64,000 bases of DNA from Streptomyces rimosus subsp. rimosus (GTDB lineage: Bacteria > Actinomycetota > Actinomycetes > Streptomycetales > Streptomycetaceae). The translations under genes were made by a program, and so were the position numbers. Below the pieces are notes generated by a model. The model was not told the DNA's origin and made no database searches. It was given only the letters and a program-made list of their open reading frames with translations. The stretch spans positions 62,001-126,000 of the forward strand of contig NZ_JOCQ01000005.1 of the NCBI RefSeq assembly GCF_000720725.1, given 5' to 3'. Positions 1-8,694 of this stretch are shown here, one piece after another. Each line of letters starts with the position of its first letter. Positions within the stretch are counted from its first letter, which is position 1.

Positions 1-838
1 TGATCTCCTCGGCCTCCCGGGCCGTACGCCAGACGAACCACGGATATCCCGGCACGTCCGGGCCCATCGCCCCGGTCGGCAGGTCCATCATGCCCTCGCC
101 GCTCGACAGGACGGCCCGGTGGAACAGGCCCCGCGCCCCGGGCGAGGTGAGGTGCCCCGTGATGGCCGCGGCGCCGAACGAGGAGCCCGCCACGGTCACG
201 TTCCCCGCGTCACCGCCGAACGCCGCCGCGTTGCGCCGCACCCAGCGCAACGCGGCCTGCTGGTCCTGGAGTCCGAAGGTCCCCGATCCCTTCAGGTTCG
301 GGTGGGCGAAGCCGCCGAAGATCCCCAGCCGGTAGTTGACGGTGACGACCACGACGCCGCGGTCGGCGAGCCGGCGCGCGTCGAAGAAGCTGCCCGCACC
401 GACCGACCCGTCACCGTGGATCCACACCAGTACGGGGGCGGGGCGGTGCCGTACGGCGGCGGGCGCGGTGACGTTCAGGAACAGGCAGTCCTCTTCCTCG
501 CTCGACACCTGGGCGTACGGGGACGGCACCTGCGGGCACAGCGCGCCCGGCGCGGCGGCGTCCCTGACCCCCTTCCACGGCCGCACCGGCCGCGGAGCCG
601 CCCATCGGTACGCCCCCTCGGGCGGCCCGGCATACGGGATGCCCTGAAAGATCCGGTGCCGCGCCGACCGTACGCCGAGCACCAGGCCGGCATCAGTCCG
701 TACGGTCACCCGTTCCGCCACCGCCCTCTCACCCGGCCGCACCCCGCCGGGCACCGCCGAGGCGGCGGCGCCCGCACTCAGGAATGCCACCGCCACCGCG
801 GTACCGGCCAGCCTCCTCGGCCCTCTCCGCATCTTCAT
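1..838 (-). CDS. Type B carboxylesterase, secreted, C-terminus beyond window
   Basis: Alpha/beta-hydrolase of the carboxylesterase/para-nitrobenzyl esterase family, likely hydrolysing carboxylic esters outside the cell. The start ATG at 838 follows a GGAGAG-type ribosome site. The first ~30 residues are a Sec signal (basic MKMRRGPRR, then an Ala/Val-rich core). Visible family blocks are GIPYAGPP, EDCLFLNV, the oxyanion-hole region VWIHGDG and the nucleophile elbow GSSFGA, with NYRLGIFGG between them. The oxyanion motif reads HGDG where most relatives have HGGG, and the elbow is GSSFG rather than GESAG. About 279 codons are present; relatives run to ~500, so the acid and His of the triad lie outside the window. 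The gene is divergent from the propeller genes. Family assignment is firm; the substrate is unknown. Confidence 0.85.
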   Translation of the reverse strand, partial: MKMRRGPRRLAGTAVAVAFLSAGAAASAVPGGVRPGERAVAERVTVRTDAGLVLGVRSARHRIFQGIPYAGPPEGAYRWAAPRPVRPWKGVRDAAAPGALCPQVPSPYAQVSSEEEDCLFLNVTAPAAVRHRPAPVLVWIHGDGSVGAGSFFDARRLADRGVVVVTVNYRLGIFGGFAHPNLKGSGTFGLQDQQAALRWVRRNAAAFGGDAGNVTVAGSSFGAAAITGHLTSPGARGLFHRAVLSSGEGMMDLPTGAMGPDVPGYPWFVWRTAREAEEI

Positions 839-1151
839 GGCCCGCTCTCCTCTCACCGACGTGACACCGCCGAACGGCAGACGGCCGACGGCATGTGATG
901 TCACCGAACCGGCCCGTACAGCCGCAGCCCGGCCTGCCGACACGGCAACGGCGACGCCGACCACTCGGATACGTGCGCCCTCAGCCGTCCTCCACGCGGC
1001 CACCCTCCAGGGCGATGAGCCGTACACGCGTCCGGCCGAAATGCCGTTTCTCCTGAAGGCGCGTGATTGCTTCTGACATCCGCCAGTTCGCAGCACGCGC
1101 CCCAAAGGCAGAGCCGTCTCACGGGGAGGCGGCCAGGCCGGGGGAGGCTTC
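839..1151. other. Intergenic region between divergent genes
   Basis: About 310 bp separating the carboxylesterase from the first propeller gene. I see no convincing coding frame, no RNA gene and no clear sigma-70-like promoter. The only firm signal is the ribosome site GGGGGAGG just before the ATG at 1152. Both flanking genes must have promoters here. Confidence 0.5.
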
Positions 1152-2744
1152 ATGGCACCGACCGCACCCGACTTCGGACCTCGCATCGACCCGTACGCGC
1201 CGTACGACCCGCAGCGCGACTGCGACCCCGCGGCCAAGCCCGGCGTCACCGGCTTCCGCGACCTGATCCTCGCCGCCTACCCGGACACCCGGGACCTGGG
1301 CATCAGCCGCCCCTGCGGCAGCGGCGGCCAGAGCGAACACAAGGAAGGCCGGGCCTGGGACTGGGGCGTCGAGGCCAACGGCCAGGCCCACCTGGCGGAC
1401 GACCTGATCAACTGGCTGCACGCCACCGACCGGCACGGCAACCCCCACGCGCTGCTCCGCCGCTTCGGCATCATGTACATGATCTGGAACCGTCGCATCT
1501 GGATGGCGAACCGCCCCGACGCCGGCTGGCAGCCGTACCGGGGCAGCAACCCGCACACCAACCACATCCACTTCAGCTTCTCCTGGCCCGGCGCCCGCAA
1601 GGAGACCACCTGGTGGACGGACGCGGCTCCCAGGACGAACCCCCGGGTGAGTGTGGGGGTGCCGTCGGTGGTGGACACCGGTTCCGGGATGGTGATCTTC
1701 GGGGTTGATGTGGGCGGGGGCCTTACGCATCGTTGGCAGAGTGCTCCGGGTGGGGCCTGGTCGGCGTGGACCGCGTTGGGGCGTCCTGCGGGGCGTGCGG
1801 TGGGGCGGCCGTGGGCCTTGGTGGGCCGGTACGGCAAGTTGGCGGTCTTCGTCCGTGGTGATGACGGTGCCGTGTGGCATACGTGGCAGTCGGAGGCGGG
1901 GGAGTGGGCGCCCGAGTGGGTGTCATTGGGCGGGCACTTGGCTGGTGATCCGGCGGTGGTGCTGAGTCCGAACGGTGCGTTGTCGGTGTTTGCCCGGGAT
2001 GCGGGTGGTCGGGTGACGCATACGTGGCAGCGGGGGCCCGAGCAGGGATACGCCTGGAACGACACCTGGGCGGACATGGAGGGTTCCGTCCGGGGCCGTC
2101 CTGTCGTTGTCGTCGGTCGTGACGGCGGGATGGTGTTGTTCGCGCGCGGTGCGGACGACGGACTGCACCACCGTTGGCAGACCGGCACCGGCGGGCCCTG
2201 GTCCGCCTGGACGCCGCTGCACGGCCGTCTGGTCAGTGATCCGGCGGTGGTGTTGAGTCCGAACGGTGCGTTGTCGGTCTTCGCCCGCGATTCGGCAGGC
2301 CGCGTCACCCATACGTGGCAGCACGGGCCGGAACAGGGGTACGCCTGGAATGACACCTGGGCGGATATGGAGGGTTCGATTCGAGGCCGCCCCACTGTTG
2401 TTGTCGGACGCGATGGCGGGATGGTGCTGTTCGCACGCGGCACGGACGACGCTCTCCACCACCGCTGGCAGACCGGCACCGGCGGGCCCTGGTCCGGCTG
2501 GACACCTCTGCACGGCCGTTTCACCAACGACCCGGCGGTCGTCCTGAGTCCGAACGGTGCGTTGTCGGTCTTCGCCCGCGATCCGGCGGGCCGCGTCACC
2601 CATACCTGGCAGCGCGGCCCCGAGCAGGGCCACGCCTGGAACGACACCTGGGTGGACATGGAGGGCAACCTGACCGACGACCCGCCCGAGGCCGAGAACC
2701 CGCACACGTCCCGCTCTCAGCAGCCGACCACGGCACCCGCGTAG
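1152..2744 (+). CDS. M15/LAS-like peptidase head fused to a seven-repeat beta-propeller
   Basis: 530 residues. Residues ~8-160 resemble the D,D-peptidase-like domain of actinobacterial extracellular proteins: SEHKEGRAWDW holds a putative zinc His63/Asp70 pair and HTNHIHF supplies His138/His140. Residues ~167-515 are seven ~49-residue repeats (openers such as GRPTVVVGRDGG or DPAVVLSPNG, then HRWQ/HTWQ and W-x-x-W), the number needed for a closed seven-bladed propeller like the Photorhabdus PLL-type fucose lectins. The likely role is carbohydrate- or wall-targeted peptidoglycan hydrolysis. There is no N-terminal hydrophobic stretch and no upstream in-frame start, so no Sec or Tat signal, yet the head has two cysteines (24, 55). 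The RBS GGGGGAGG supports the start. It is followed 14 bp later by a paralogue with the same propeller. Propeller similarity is clear; activity is inferred. Confidence 0.75.
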   Translation: MAPTAPDFGPRIDPYAPYDPQRDCDPAAKPGVTGFRDLILAAYPDTRDLGISRPCGSGGQSEHKEGRAWDWGVEANGQAHLADDLINWLHATDRHGNPHALLRRFGIMYMIWNRRIWMANRPDAGWQPYRGSNPHTNHIHFSFSWPGARKETTWWTDAAPRTNPRVSVGVPSVVDTGSGMVIFGVDVGGGLTHRWQSAPGGAWSAWTALGRPAGRAVGRPWALVGRYGKLAVFVRGDDGAVWHTWQSEAGEWAPEWVSLGGHLAGDPAVVLSPNGALSVFARDAGGRVTHTWQRGPEQGYAWNDTWADMEGSVRGRPVVVVGRDGGMVLFARGADDGLHHRWQTGTGGPWSAWTPLHGRLVSDPAVVLSPNGALSVFARDSAGRVTHTWQHGPEQGYAWNDTWADMEGSIRGRPTVVVGRDGGMVLFARGTDDALHHRWQTGTGGPWSGWTPLHGRFTNDPAVVLSPNGALSVFARDPAGRVTHTWQRGPEQGHAWNDTWVDMEGNLTDDPPEAENPHTSRSQQPTTAPA

Positions 2745-4228
2745 ACAGGAGATCCGTCATGGCACCCTGCCCCGTTCCACCGGACCGTGACCTGGAAGTC
2801 ACCAAGGCCGTCTACCTCGTCGGGCGTGACCTCGGTGTCTCCGGCAAAGTGATGCTCGCCGGCTTCGAAGCCGGCTGGGTCGAGTCACACATGAACAACC
2901 TTCCGTGCGGCGACCGCGACTCGCTCGGGGTCTTCCAGCAACGCCCCAGTCAAGGCTGGGGCACGCCGCAACAGATCATGCAAGTGCCCTACGCGGCCAC
3001 CCAGTTCTTCATCCGGGCCGTCCGCATCGAGCAGCAGAACCCGCAACTGACCGCCGGACAGACGGCACAGCGCGTACAGCGCTCCGGGTTCCCCGACCGC
3101 TACGACCAGGCCGAGACGAAGGCTCGGGCGCTGCTCGAAGAGGCGCGGAAAGCGGTGGGTCACGTTCCGCAGGCTGCCACCCGGGTGAGTGTGGGGGTGC
3201 CGTCGGTGGTGGACACCGGTTCCGGGATGGTGATCTTCGGGGTCGATGCGGGTGGGGGGATCACGCATCGTTGGCAGAGCGCTCCGGGTGGGGCCTGGTC
3301 GGCGTGGACCGCGTTGGGGCGTCCTGCGGGGCGTGCGGTGGGGCGGCCGTGGGCTTTGGTGGGCCGGTACGGCAAGCTTGTCGTCTTCGTCCGTGGTGAT
3401 GACGGTGCTGTGTGGCATACGTGGCAGTCGGAGGCGGGGGAGTGGGCGCCCAACTGGGTGTCATTGGGCGGGCGTCTGGCGAGTGATCCGGCGGTGGTGT
3501 TGAGCCCGAACGGTGCGTTGTCGGTGTTTGCCCGCGATCCGGACGGGCGAGTCACGCATACGTGGCAGCACGGACCGGAAGGGGGTTACGCGTGGAATGA
3601 CACTTGGGCGGATATGGAGGGTTCAGTGCGCGGCCGTCCCACTGTTGTCGTCGGTCGCGATGGCGGGATGGTGTTGTTCGCGCGCGGTGCGGACGACGGT
3701 CTGCATCACCGCTGGCAGACGGGTACGGGTGGGCCGTGGTCGGCCTGGACGCCGTTGCACGGCCGCCTGGTCAGTGATCCGGCCGTAGTGCTGAGTCCGA
3801 ACGGTGCGTTGTCGGTGTTCGGCCGGGATGCGGCGGGTCGGGTGACGCATACCTGGCAGCGGGGGCCGGAGCAGGGGTACGCCTGGAATGACACCTGGGT
3901 GGACATGGAGGGTTCGGTCCGCGGGCGCCCCACCGTTGTTGTCGGCCGTGACGGCGGGATGGTGTTGTTCGCGCGCGGTGCGGACGATGGTCTGCATCAC
4001 CGTTGGCAGACCGGCACCGGCGGGCCCTGGTCCGCCTGGACGTCACTCCACGGGCGCCTCACCAACGACCCGGCCGTGGTTCTCAACCCGCACGGCACTC
4101 TTTCCGCCTTCGGCCGCGGGCCGGATGGCCGTGTCACTCATACGTGGCAGCGCGGGCCTGAGCAGGGGTACGCCTGGAACGACACCTGGGCCGATATGGA
4201 GGGCAACCTGACCGACGATCCGCCCGAG
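1645..4228 (+). repeat. Direct repeat pair: duplicated propeller-coding DNA
   Basis: The DNA for the seven-repeat propeller occurs twice, about 1645-2690 and 3183-4228. The first ~260 bp of each copy are nearly identical, including silent positions; the later parts diverge more but keep the same repeat register. Shorter repeats of ~147 bp and ~294 bp lie within each copy. Codons in these segments (GTT, TTG, CAT, GAT) contain more T at third positions than the N-terminal heads and neighbouring genes. Confidence 0.85.
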
Positions 4229-4270
4229 GTCGAAATGACCACACCGACACCCTCTCCGGCGCCGGCATAG
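2759..4270 (+). CDS. Lysozyme-like/transglycosylase head fused to a seven-repeat beta-propeller
   Basis: 503 residues. Residues ~10-130 look like the soluble lytic transglycosylase/lysozyme-like domain common in actinobacterial wall enzymes: FEAGWVESHMNNLPCGDRDS followed by LGVFQQRPSQGWGT, with Glu42 the candidate catalytic acid. Residues ~143-495 repeat the seven-bladed propeller of the preceding gene with only scattered substitutions. There is again no signal peptide, and there are two Cys (4, 50). The start ATG has a good AGGAGA site 14 bp after the upstream stop, so the two genes are probably co-transcribed. Likely role: a glycan-cleaving partner to the peptidase-like paralogue, both aimed at the same sugar or wall ligand. 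Enzyme class is inferred from motif spacing, not tested. Confidence 0.75.
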   Translation: MAPCPVPPDRDLEVTKAVYLVGRDLGVSGKVMLAGFEAGWVESHMNNLPCGDRDSLGVFQQRPSQGWGTPQQIMQVPYAATQFFIRAVRIEQQNPQLTAGQTAQRVQRSGFPDRYDQAETKARALLEEARKAVGHVPQAATRVSVGVPSVVDTGSGMVIFGVDAGGGITHRWQSAPGGAWSAWTALGRPAGRAVGRPWALVGRYGKLVVFVRGDDGAVWHTWQSEAGEWAPNWVSLGGRLASDPAVVLSPNGALSVFARDPDGRVTHTWQHGPEGGYAWNDTWADMEGSVRGRPTVVVGRDGGMVLFARGADDGLHHRWQTGTGGPWSAWTPLHGRLVSDPAVVLSPNGALSVFGRDAAGRVTHTWQRGPEQGYAWNDTWVDMEGSVRGRPTVVVGRDGGMVLFARGADDGLHHRWQTGTGGPWSAWTSLHGRLTNDPAVVLNPHGTLSAFGRGPDGRVTHTWQRGPEQGYAWNDTWADMEGNLTDDPPEVEMTTPTPSPAPA

Positions 4271-4287
4271 AACGCCGGCACCGCCGG

Positions 4288-4326
4288 ACGGCCGCCCCGC
4301 CTGTAACGGGGGTGCGGGGCGGCCGT
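4288..4326. terminator. Bidirectional hairpin between convergent genes
   Basis: Perfect 13-bp inverted repeat (ACGGCCGCCCCGC at 4288-4300; complement at 4314-4326) with a 13-nt loop, in the 93-bp gap between the second propeller gene and the converging ATPase regulator. No U-tract, as is usual in high-GC actinobacteria. Confidence 0.75.
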
Positions 4327-4363
4327 TCGGAGCGCGCTCGCGGGGCGAGTGGCCGCCCGGCGT

Positions 4364-7300
4364 TCACAAGCGCCACCGCACCTCGCGATCCGGTGCGTAG
4401 CGGCACATCGCTCCGGTCGACACGGCCGCCTGTAGGTGGGAGGCGAGTTCGGGGTGGTGCTCTCTCAGGCGGCGCAGAGTGTCCCGGATACGGGCCGTGA
4501 CGTTCTTGCGGGCGCGGTCGGTCTCGTCGCCCAGGCGGCGGGAGCGTCCGGCCAGCCCGGCGGCTTTGCGGAGTTCGGCGAGCAGCGCCTTCCGCTCGCG
4601 GTCGTACTCCGCGGCCGCGTGGTCGTCGCCGTGGACGGATGCCCTGTCGATCTCCTCGTCGAGCAGTTCCAGGCGCTGCCGGTAGCGAGTCTTCGCCTCC
4701 TCGTCCAGGACCATGTCACTTCCGAGGGCGCCTGCCGCCGCTGCCAGAGGCGCGCTGTCCGGGTACAGCAGGCGGACGGCAGGGACGTCCTGGCCGGGAC
4801 GGCCGAGCAGCGTGTGCAGGTCGGCCAGTCCTTTGGCGTCGGGTACATGGACGGTGCGGCCCGCGTAACGAAGGCGCCACACGGCCCCGTTGCGGACGAA
4901 CTCCCGCTCCGGATGGCCGTCTTGGAGGTGATGGTGCGGGGTGGGGGAGGGCAGGCGGGGCCGGATGCGTTCGACGATGTGCGCCATGCCCAGTTCGCGG
5001 GCCTCGGCTTCGGTGGCGCGCAGGAGCGCGGTGGCCCGGTCGTGGTCGTCGTGGTCGTCGTGGTCCGCGCGGGCGAGCAAGACGTGGGCCAGTTCCGTAC
5101 GGGCGCGTACCGACCAGGGCCGGGCGTGCAGCCGGTCGGCGGACCGCGCGGCGGTGGTGAGGTCCCGTACCGCTGCTTCCCACCGCTCCTCAGCAGCGTG
5201 CAGCAGGCCCGACCACAGGGCTGCCGGGCCGCTGATGTCCCAGCCGAACAAGGAGACCAGCCACTGTCCCCGGTACGGCGCCAAGGCCGTGTGTGCCTGC
5301 TCGCAGCGCGCCGGGTCCCGGGACGCCGCCGCGCTCTGCGCCTGGAGCCGGACCCGCAGGGGGGCGATGCCGCGTTCCAGCACAGTGTCGTCCACCGTGT
5401 CGTCGGACGAGTGGTCCCCGGGCCATGGCACCGGGCCGTGCGAGGCGGCGCCCTGTTCCAGTGCCGTGATGCCCGCCAGCAGTTGCGTGTACAGGTGGTC
5501 CTGTCCCCGCATCGCGCGGTGGGCCTGCTCCGCTGCCGGGAAGCTGCCCTGGAGGAGGGACAGCGCCCAGCGGTGGTGGCCGACGAAGTACTGGTAGTAG
5601 TTGGCGTGGGTGCCGCTGAGGGCCAGTGTCTGCGCGAGCAGGTCGTCGGCCTCGGCGAAGCGGCCCATGAACGCGTACACGACGCTGCGGTCGATGACCG
5701 AGATCATGCTGGTACGGGGCAGCCCGCAGGCGTCCGCTCCGGCCACCATGCCGGAGAACTGCCGCAGAAAGCCCGGGTCGTCCAGTTCCAGCAGGGCGAC
5801 CCAGCGCATCGACGCCGCCAGATGCTCCATCCACACATCGGCCCGGCGGCGGGACACCTCCATCAGCTCCCCGGCCACACGGACCCGCTGCACGGCCGTG
5901 CCGGGTGCCCATACCGCGTGCAGGCGTGCCCACAGCCCCAGGTGCAGGGTGTCGTCGTCGCCGGCGGTACGGGCGGCCGCCACGACGCGACGGGCCACCT
6001 CGTCCACCGGGCCCGCGTCAGGCACCTCGGACGCGTCGGACGTGCCGGACGTGTTGGACGCGTCGGCCGGGGGGCGAGGCCCGGGAATCAGCGCACGGTG
6101 CGCCTCGCGCAGCGCCCGGATCTTGAGCCCCGTCCCGTCACCCCGGCCGTCCGCGTGGTGCAGCGTGAGCGCCACCCGGCCCACGAGTCCGGCGTCGCCC
6201 GTACGGGACGCCAGCGCGGCGGCGTCCTCGTACACCAGCCATGAGCGTTCGTGTTCGCCGAGCAACTGGAGTTCGGCGCCGAGGTCAAGGGCGAGGAGCA
6301 CGTGGCGGCGTGGGTCGCCGGTTCCGAGCCGTTCGAGCGCGCGCCGGTAGTGCGCCACGGCCTCCTCACTCGCCAGCCTGCTCACCGCGTGCCGGGCCGC
6401 GGCCACCAGGATGTCCACCGCCTCATCGGCATCGAGGTCCGGGCCGGCGAAGTACGCGTGCCGGGCCAGGTCGGTGGGCCGCGCCCGGTCACCGGCGCCG
6501 GTGGTGTCCCGCAGAGCCCGTACGGCGGCGGCGTGCAGCCGGCGGAGCCGGTCCTCCGCCAGCCCGTCGTACAGGGTCTCCCTTACCAGGTCGTGGGTGA
6601 AGACGTACGCCTCGGCCGCCGACGGCTCCAGCAGTCCGGCCGCGACCGCCTCCCCGAGCAGTCCGGTGGCGAGGGATTCCGGCGATCCGGCAGTACGGGC
6701 CAGCGTTCTCCGCTCGAACCGGCGGCCCAGCACGGCGGCGGCGCCGAGCAGCCGTACGGTGGGCTCGCCAAGGAGTGACAGCCGCCGGTGCACCACGGCG
6801 CGGACCCCGGGCGCGACGGCGGCCACCGGCTGGCCGGCGGACCACAGGCGGGCCGTCTCCTCCACGAAGTACGGATTGCCGCCGGTGCGTTCGCACATTC
6901 CCGCCGTCGTGGCCGCGTCGGGCCGGGCACCGACCGTACGCGCGACCAGCTCCGCAACCTGCGGCGGGGTCAGCCCGGTCAACGCGAGCGTGGTGGCCTT
7001 CGCAGCCAGTCGCGGCAGCAACGGCCGCAGGGGATGGTCGGGCCGCTGCACCTCCACATCGCGATACGTCCCGATCACCAGCAGCCGCTCGAACCAGGTG
7101 TGCTGCGCCGTGAACTCCAGCAGGCTCAGCGACGCGGCGTCCGCCCAGTGCAGGTCCTCCAGCACCACGGTCACCGGGCGGTGCTGCGACAGCACGGTCA
7201 GCAGGGTCGTCACCGCGTCGAACAGCTCGAAACGCAGCGCGTCCCCGGCCCCCGTGCCCTCACCCAGCAGGACGGAGAGCGCTCCTCCGGCGGCCGTCGC

Positions 7301-7585
7301 CGCCTCCTCCCACTCACCGGCGGCCGCGCCGCGCCGCAAGCTCCGTACGGCTTGCGTCCACGGCCAGAAACCGGGCGTGCTGTCGGAGTCCCAGCAGGTT
7401 CCGCGCACCACCAGCATGCCGCCGCGCTCCCGCGCTTCGTCCACCGCGCTCCGCACCAGGGACGTCTTGCCGATGCCGGCCTCGCCCGTGACCAGCACCA
7501 GCCCGCCATGACTGGCGCGCGCCCGCTCCAGGCTCGACCGCAGCACCCGTACGCTGTGTTCCCGCCCGATCAGCGCAATTTCCAT
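4364..7585 (-). CDS. Large AAA/STAND-type ATPase regulator
   Basis: 1073 residues. The N-terminus opens directly with an AAA-type nucleotide-binding domain: LIGREHSVRVLRSSL, Walker A GEAGIGKTSL (~residue 35), a Walker-B-like VVLEDLHWADA and the downstream GLTPPQVAELV region shared with MalT/LuxR-type large regulators. The middle (~400-850) is Ala/Leu-rich helical sequence that may be TPR-like. The C-terminus has no LuxR helix-turn-helix; instead a ~200-residue block (GRTVHVPDAKGLADLHTLL, then a charged helical segment) found at the end of some actinobacterial ATPases. The RBS GGGAGGA precedes the ATG. It is likely a signal-sensing transcriptional or scaffold regulator; DNA binding is not evident. 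A short Asp/His run (DDHDDHD) near residue 830 is low complexity. Confidence 0.75.
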   Translation of the reverse strand: MEIALIGREHSVRVLRSSLERARASHGGLVLVTGEAGIGKTSLVRSAVDEARERGGMLVVRGTCWDSDSTPGFWPWTQAVRSLRRGAAAGEWEEAATAAGGALSVLLGEGTGAGDALRFELFDAVTTLLTVLSQHRPVTVVLEDLHWADAASLSLLEFTAQHTWFERLLVIGTYRDVEVQRPDHPLRPLLPRLAAKATTLALTGLTPPQVAELVARTVGARPDAATTAGMCERTGGNPYFVEETARLWSAGQPVAAVAPGVRAVVHRRLSLLGEPTVRLLGAAAVLGRRFERRTLARTAGSPESLATGLLGEAVAAGLLEPSAAEAYVFTHDLVRETLYDGLAEDRLRRLHAAAVRALRDTTGAGDRARPTDLARHAYFAGPDLDADEAVDILVAAARHAVSRLASEEAVAHYRRALERLGTGDPRRHVLLALDLGAELQLLGEHERSWLVYEDAAALASRTGDAGLVGRVALTLHHADGRGDGTGLKIRALREAHRALIPGPRPPADASNTSGTSDASEVPDAGPVDEVARRVVAAARTAGDDDTLHLGLWARLHAVWAPGTAVQRVRVAGELMEVSRRRADVWMEHLAASMRWVALLELDDPGFLRQFSGMVAGADACGLPRTSMISVIDRSVVYAFMGRFAEADDLLAQTLALSGTHANYYQYFVGHHRWALSLLQGSFPAAEQAHRAMRGQDHLYTQLLAGITALEQGAASHGPVPWPGDHSSDDTVDDTVLERGIAPLRVRLQAQSAAASRDPARCEQAHTALAPYRGQWLVSLFGWDISGPAALWSGLLHAAEERWEAAVRDLTTAARSADRLHARPWSVRARTELAHVLLARADHDDHDDHDRATALLRATEAEARELGMAHIVERIRPRLPSPTPHHHLQDGHPEREFVRNGAVWRLRYAGRTVHVPDAKGLADLHTLLGRPGQDVPAVRLLYPDSAPLAAAAGALGSDMVLDEEAKTRYRQRLELLDEEIDRASVHGDDHAAAEYDRERKALLAELRKAAGLAGRSRRLGDETDRARKNVTARIRDTLRRLREHHPELASHLQAAVSTGAMCRYAPDREVRWRL

Positions 7586-7771
7586 TCGTCCTCCCGGGCT
7601 TGGGCTGCGCGGTACTTCCGCGCCCCGGCCACGCGCCGCGTCAGCGGTACGTCGGTCCGCGGCCGGGTGTGCCGTCGCCGCCTTGATAGCCCGGGGGCGG
7701 GGGGCCGCGTGGCGTTACGTACCGACGTCACCTTCCCGGGTGCGACGGTGCCTGGTCGCGCGCCCGATTCC

Positions 7772-8215
7772 TCAGCTGCACCTCCCGCTGCCGCTGTAGC
7801 AGGGCGTGTAACCGGGGTCGGGGGCGGGAGCGGGGCCCGGGTGGGCGCGGTCGTAGTCGTGCTGCGCGAGTACGAGCAGTGCGGCCACTGCTCCGGCTGC
7901 CAGGAGTTGCGAGACCACCGTCCACGGGGCGCGGGACAGCAGCGCGCACGCGGCGATCACGACCGTGACGATGAGGAAGTGCCGCATCCAGGCGAGCTCC
8001 GCGAGGTGGGCCGCATCGATGCGCGCCTGCTTCCCTTGCGCGGCCCACACCTCCATGCCGTACCCGAAACCGACCCACAGAAATACGGCGGCCTCCACGA
8101 GGAACAGCACGATGCCCAGGGCGATGTCCCAGCCCAACGGTGTCCTGCGCGACCAGGGCAGCCGCCCGGGACGGGGCGGACGGGGGAGAGGAGGGACGGG
8201 TGGTGCGTACGTCAT
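7772..8215 (-). CDS. Small integral membrane protein (DUF6234-like)
   Basis: 147 residues. After a Pro-rich cytosolic N-terminus (residues 1-25) come three hydrophobic segments: LGWDIALGIVLFLVEAAVFL, FLIVTVVIAACALL and LLAAGAVAALLVLA, then a short Pro/Cys tail. This matches small actinobacterial membrane proteins of unknown function; I assign DUF6234 from recollection only. No strong ribosome site precedes the ATG at 8215. It lies 47 bp downstream of a frame-disrupted gene on the same strand and may be translationally linked to it. No function can be given. Confidence 0.6.
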   Translation of the reverse strand: MTYAPPVPPLPRPPRPGRLPWSRRTPLGWDIALGIVLFLVEAAVFLWVGFGYGMEVWAAQGKQARIDAAHLAELAWMRHFLIVTVVIAACALLSRAPWTVVSQLLAAGAVAALLVLAQHDYDRAHPGPAPAPDPGYTPCYSGSGRCS

Positions 8216-8262
8216 GACCGCACCATGCCGGGCGGCCGTGGAGCGCGCATGAGTACGCGCAC

Positions 8263-8673
8263 TCAGTTTGTGATCAAAAATGGGTCGCCGTCCACGATGG
8301 CCCCCCGAGGCCACGGTGACGTGCGGCAGGCCCGGCTCGCCGTCCGATGCCTGGCCGGTGGCCGGCTGCACGATGCCGGGCGCGTTGACGACCTGCTGGA
8401 ACGCGGCCATGGCACCGACCGATACGGCCACGGCATCGGGCGATCCAGCGGCGGTGAACGGCACCACCGTCCGGCGAACTGGTTCGAGCCGTCGAGATTC
8501 CGGGCGATGCACACCAGATTCGCGTCGTCCGGACTCAGCGCCGGCCACACCGGCTGCCACGTGCCGCCCGTGCTGATCGAGTCGTTGCCCAGTCGTGCGG
8601 TGCTGCCGGACAGGGCGCGCTGGGCCTGTTGCTCCTGTTGCTCCTGGTGCCGTCGGAGCGCCGGACACGTCAC
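8263..8673 (-). pseudogene. Unrecognised gene with two compensating frame changes
   Basis: An open frame of 136 codons from GTG 8673 reads naturally at its start (DDANLVCIARNLDGSNQFAG) and end (VDGDPFLITN), but its middle is compositionally foreign. The neighbouring frame is natural from ~8466 back to ~8301 (VVPFTAAGSPDAVAVSVGAM, FQQVVNAPGIVQPATGQ). One missing G near 8468 and one extra G in the six-base C/G tract at 8301-8306 would restore a continuous protein of about the same length. So this is either a gene with about 55 codons altered by paired indels or an assembly error. I do not recognise the family. Confidence 0.45.
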
Positions 8674-8694
8674 TGACCCGAGGAGCGGGTCGGT

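Noticed and set aside
1645..4228. Regular repeats considered as a CRISPR array
   Set aside because: Repeats are in-frame protein-coding units of about 147 bp with no unique spacers and no cas genes nearby.
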